From Mesobacterium_A sp034670065 (GTDB lineage: Bacteria > Pseudomonadota > Alphaproteobacteria > Rhodobacterales > Rhodobacteraceae), in contig JAXMOG010000002.1 in NCBI GenBank assembly GCA_034670065.1, forward strand, positions 744,001 to 808,000: 64,000 bases of DNA. The letters run 5' to 3'. Below, piece after piece: positions 62,399 through 64,000 of this stretch (positions are counted from its first letter, which is position 1; every line of letters starts with the position of its first letter). Position numbers and translations under genes: made by a program. The notes under the pieces are model-generated. The model searched no databases. It saw only the letters and a program-made list of their open reading frames with translations, and had not been told where the DNA came from.

Positions 62399-62475
62399 AC
62401 GTCGCTGCGTGAGGCGCTAACTACGAAAAGAGGTTGAAGGGTGCAAGCAGAAAATTCACTTTTTTTAATGAACTT

Positions 62476-63126
62476 TCAAAAGCCTTCAAAATGAGGGCTA
62501 ATCGGGCGGTCAGTCGGGGCCATCTGATCAGACAAAATTGCCAGCGCTTTGGAGATTCGGGCGTTGTCCTGCCAAGCCACACCCAGCGCCAGATTCGTAA
62601 GCCACAAGTCGGGCTGAGGTTGGAAGGGCAGGGCTGCCAGATCACTGTGCCAAAGTTTTTGATTCCATCGGTTTAGCTGCGCAACATCTGCCCCATTGCG
62701 GGTTAACCCGATCAATCGCATGCAAATGGCATGGCGCGCGCGCAATTGATCAGCGGGGCGCGCTTGGGCTGACTGCAAAGTCTCATACCGTTGGCATGCG
62801 CGAATTATGGGGCGTTGGTGGGTGGCCGCTGCCGACCGAGTTGCTTGAGCCGCTGTACGGGAAAGAAGTGCCGCACGGTGTTGGCGAATACGGTTCAAAG
62901 CGGTGTCGGACAAACAAGGGCAGGTAAATCCGCCCCCCGGTGATGCACGACCGATGATTCCTTCACCGGCCAAACGGTTGAGCGCTTCGCGCAGCGGGGT
63001 ACGCGAAACACGCAAGTCACGCGACAGAGCGGATTCGTTGATCCGTGTTCCTGGCGGCAGAACGCCATAAACGACTTGCCTGCGTACAGTGCGATAAACA
63101 CGCCAAACGCACTTGTTTCCGTGCAT
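62476..63126 (-). CDS. GntR family transcriptional regulator
   Basis: A 216-residue regulator. The N-terminal winged helix VYRTVRRQVVYGVLPPGTRI and LSRDLRVSRTPLREALNRLA is the GntR/FadR signature. The C-terminal part is helical and the right length for an FCD domain, but its usual histidine and aspartate metal ligands are not obvious (HKxFHxAL is not found). The ATG at 63126 follows GGGGCAAA. No target genes are adjacent. Confidence 0.85.
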   Translation of the reverse strand: MHGNKCVWRVYRTVRRQVVYGVLPPGTRINESALSRDLRVSRTPLREALNRLAGEGIIGRASPGGGFTCPCLSDTALNRIRQHRAALLSRTAAQATRSAAATHQRPIIRACQRYETLQSAQARPADQLRARHAICMRLIGLTRNGADVAQLNRWNQKLWHSDLAALPFQPQPDLWLTNLALGVAWQDNARISKALAILSDQMAPTDRPISPHFEGF

Positions 63127-63492
63127 TTTGCCCCGCACGTTCCCGGTTGTGTCCGAGGGGTACGCTAACGTTGTTTTGTTCAAGAATCGTGAAGGTCAGA
63201 TTTTTTCGACCTGCGAAAGCGGCACTTCACCGTGCCGGAGGTTGGTGCGCCGAAGATTTTTCAGGAATTTGTGTTTGAACCGCCAAAAGAGTGATCCCCG
63301 TAGCCGCAGGTGTTGGAAGAGTTTCGTTTTGAAAAACTCTGGCTTCGATCCTCACTGCGTTCAGTTGAGCACTTTCCTACGATCCTTTGGGGCGGTCAAA
63401 GTGTGGCGATTTCCAGAATAAGCGCAAAATATCAGCCGCTTATGAGCGGGTGAGCAAATCGCAATGCGATGCCATGCTGATTTAAGAGAAAG
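63127..63492. other. Intergenic region between the GntR gene and tRNA-Tyr
   Basis: No supported gene. A 7-bp stem AGAGTTT (63318-63324) and AAACTCT (63334-63340) with a 9-base loop is the only structure I noticed. The GntR promoter must lie at the left side. Confidence 0.45.
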
Positions 63493-63576
63493 TGGTGGGC
63501 GACCCTGGAATCGAACCAGGCGTGCGTCTCCGCGAGGGAGTTACAGTCCCCTGCCACACCTTGCGGCCTGTCGCCC
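63493..63576 (-). tRNA. tRNA-Tyr (anticodon GTA)
   Basis: An 84-base gene with CCA encoded and a long variable arm, as usual for tRNA-Tyr. The acceptor stem pairs GGGCGAC with GTCGCCC, discriminator A. The anticodon loop reads CTGTAAC, giving GTA. The T arm is CCTGGTTCGATTCCAGG. It is divergent from the rRNA methyltransferase gene. Confidence 0.97.
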
Positions 63577-63709
63577 ACTTTCACACCATCCGAAGCGGCG
63601 TGATCGGCTGATTACAATTGGCCAATCTTGGCGTCAACAGGAAATTCCCTTGCACCGCCTCGCAGGTGCAGGCAGGGAGAGGACCAGACCAGAAAAGTCG
63701 GGTGTTGAG

Positions 63710-64000
63710 ATGAAGAAACCGAAGTGGGTTGTCGAGAAAGAGCAAGCCAAGAAGGCGGCCGCCGCTGAAACAGTGTGGTTGTTTGGCTTGCACGCCGTGC
63801 GTGATGCCCTGATGAACCCGCGCCGGGAAAAACTGCGACTGATCGTCACCAAAAACGCGGCTGACAAACTGGCTGATGCAATCGCAGAATCGGGCGTCGA
63901 ACCGGAAATGAGCGATCCTCGCAGATTCGCAGCCCCGCTGGACCCGCAATCTGTGCACCAGGGCGCCGCATTGGAAGTGCGCCCGCTGGATTGGGGGAAG
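63710..64000 (+). CDS. rlmB: TrmH-family 23S rRNA (guanosine-2'-O-)methyltransferase, N-terminal part
   Basis: The first 97 codons of an RlmB-type SpoU methyltransferase, open to the window edge. What is visible is the substrate-binding domain, WLFGLHAVRDALMNPRREKL and VHQGAALEVRPLDW, which are typical of RlmB and TrmH-like proteins. It would methylate G2251 of 23S rRNA. The ribosome site is weak. The catalytic knot domain lies outside the window. Confidence 0.9.
   Translation, partial: MKKPKWVVEKEQAKKAAAAETVWLFGLHAVRDALMNPRREKLRLIVTKNAADKLADAIAESGVEPEMSDPRRFAAPLDPQSVHQGAALEVRPLDWGK

Overview
The window looks like a chromosomal segment of a marine roseobacter-type alphaproteobacterium (Rhodobacteraceae). 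This rests on gene content and order: hisD followed by a UPF0262 gene and a small phosphatase gene; infA-maf-RNase E/G-yacG in one tight run; a class I lysyl-tRNA synthetase; EttA; a GTTC-N7-GTTC LexA box; and frequent GTG/TTG starts with ATGA overlaps. No species can be named from the sequence alone. I see no insertion sequence, CRISPR array, rRNA operon, integrase or prophage block.

Layout. 1-9.2 kb: the hisD tail, UPF0262, a low-molecular-weight phosphatase and a GNAT gene; then on the minus strand an amidohydrolase, a fatty acid desaturase, a DedA protein and a small membrane protein; then nitrilase, infA, maf, RNase E/G and yacG. 9.2-18.2 kb: an accessory-looking stretch with a stand-alone ImuA-like gene under a LexA-box promoter, a DUF4864 protein, a large right-handed beta-helix protein closed by a strong terminator, an orphan ParA ATPase with a kinase-like partner, stress genes (ABM, UspA, hemerythrin, trxC), a PfkB sugar kinase and DUF2938. 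18.2-29.2 kb: mostly housekeeping (cspA, ettA, nadD, an EamA transporter, a PBP4-type dacB, an L,D-transpeptidase, a TerB-like gene, lysK, a cytochrome c, parE).

29.3-38.0 kb is one minus-strand chemotaxis operon, transcribed STAS-cheY-cheA-cheW-cheR-cheY-small DHp-like protein-MCP-cheB-cheD. It is unusual because the CheB receiver domain has lost its phosphorylation residues, while the receptor keeps a C-terminal W-x-x-F tether for CheR/CheB. 38.3-42.6 kb is a three-gene MacB/FtsX-type ABC exporter (ATPase, permease, HlyD-like adaptor). 42.8-49.4 kb holds a TauE/SafE transporter, a VOC protein, a 2-hydroxychromene-2-carboxylate isomerase-like protein, pyruvate carboxylase and an FMN-dependent alpha-hydroxyacid dehydrogenase.

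49.8-56.4 kb is a complete peptide/opine-type ABC uptake operon with a trailing LysR regulator. 56.4-60.0 kb is a four-gene minus-strand operon (NmrA-like reductase, DUF4345, DUF1772, small P-loop kinase) divergent from an AraC regulator. 60.3-61.9 kb is a nitroreductase-like/MarR pair with two near-perfect palindromes before the first gene, a likely autoregulatory operator. The right end holds tRNA-Glu, a GntR regulator, tRNA-Tyr and the start of an rlmB-type rRNA methyltransferase gene.

The most promising points for follow-up are the SOS-controlled ImuA-like gene with a predicted leaderless transcript, the ParA/kinase-like pair, the beta-helix protein that resembles tail-fibre proteins encoded away from a gene-transfer-agent cluster, the atypical CheB plus DHp-like protein in the chemotaxis operon, and the twin-palindrome operator.
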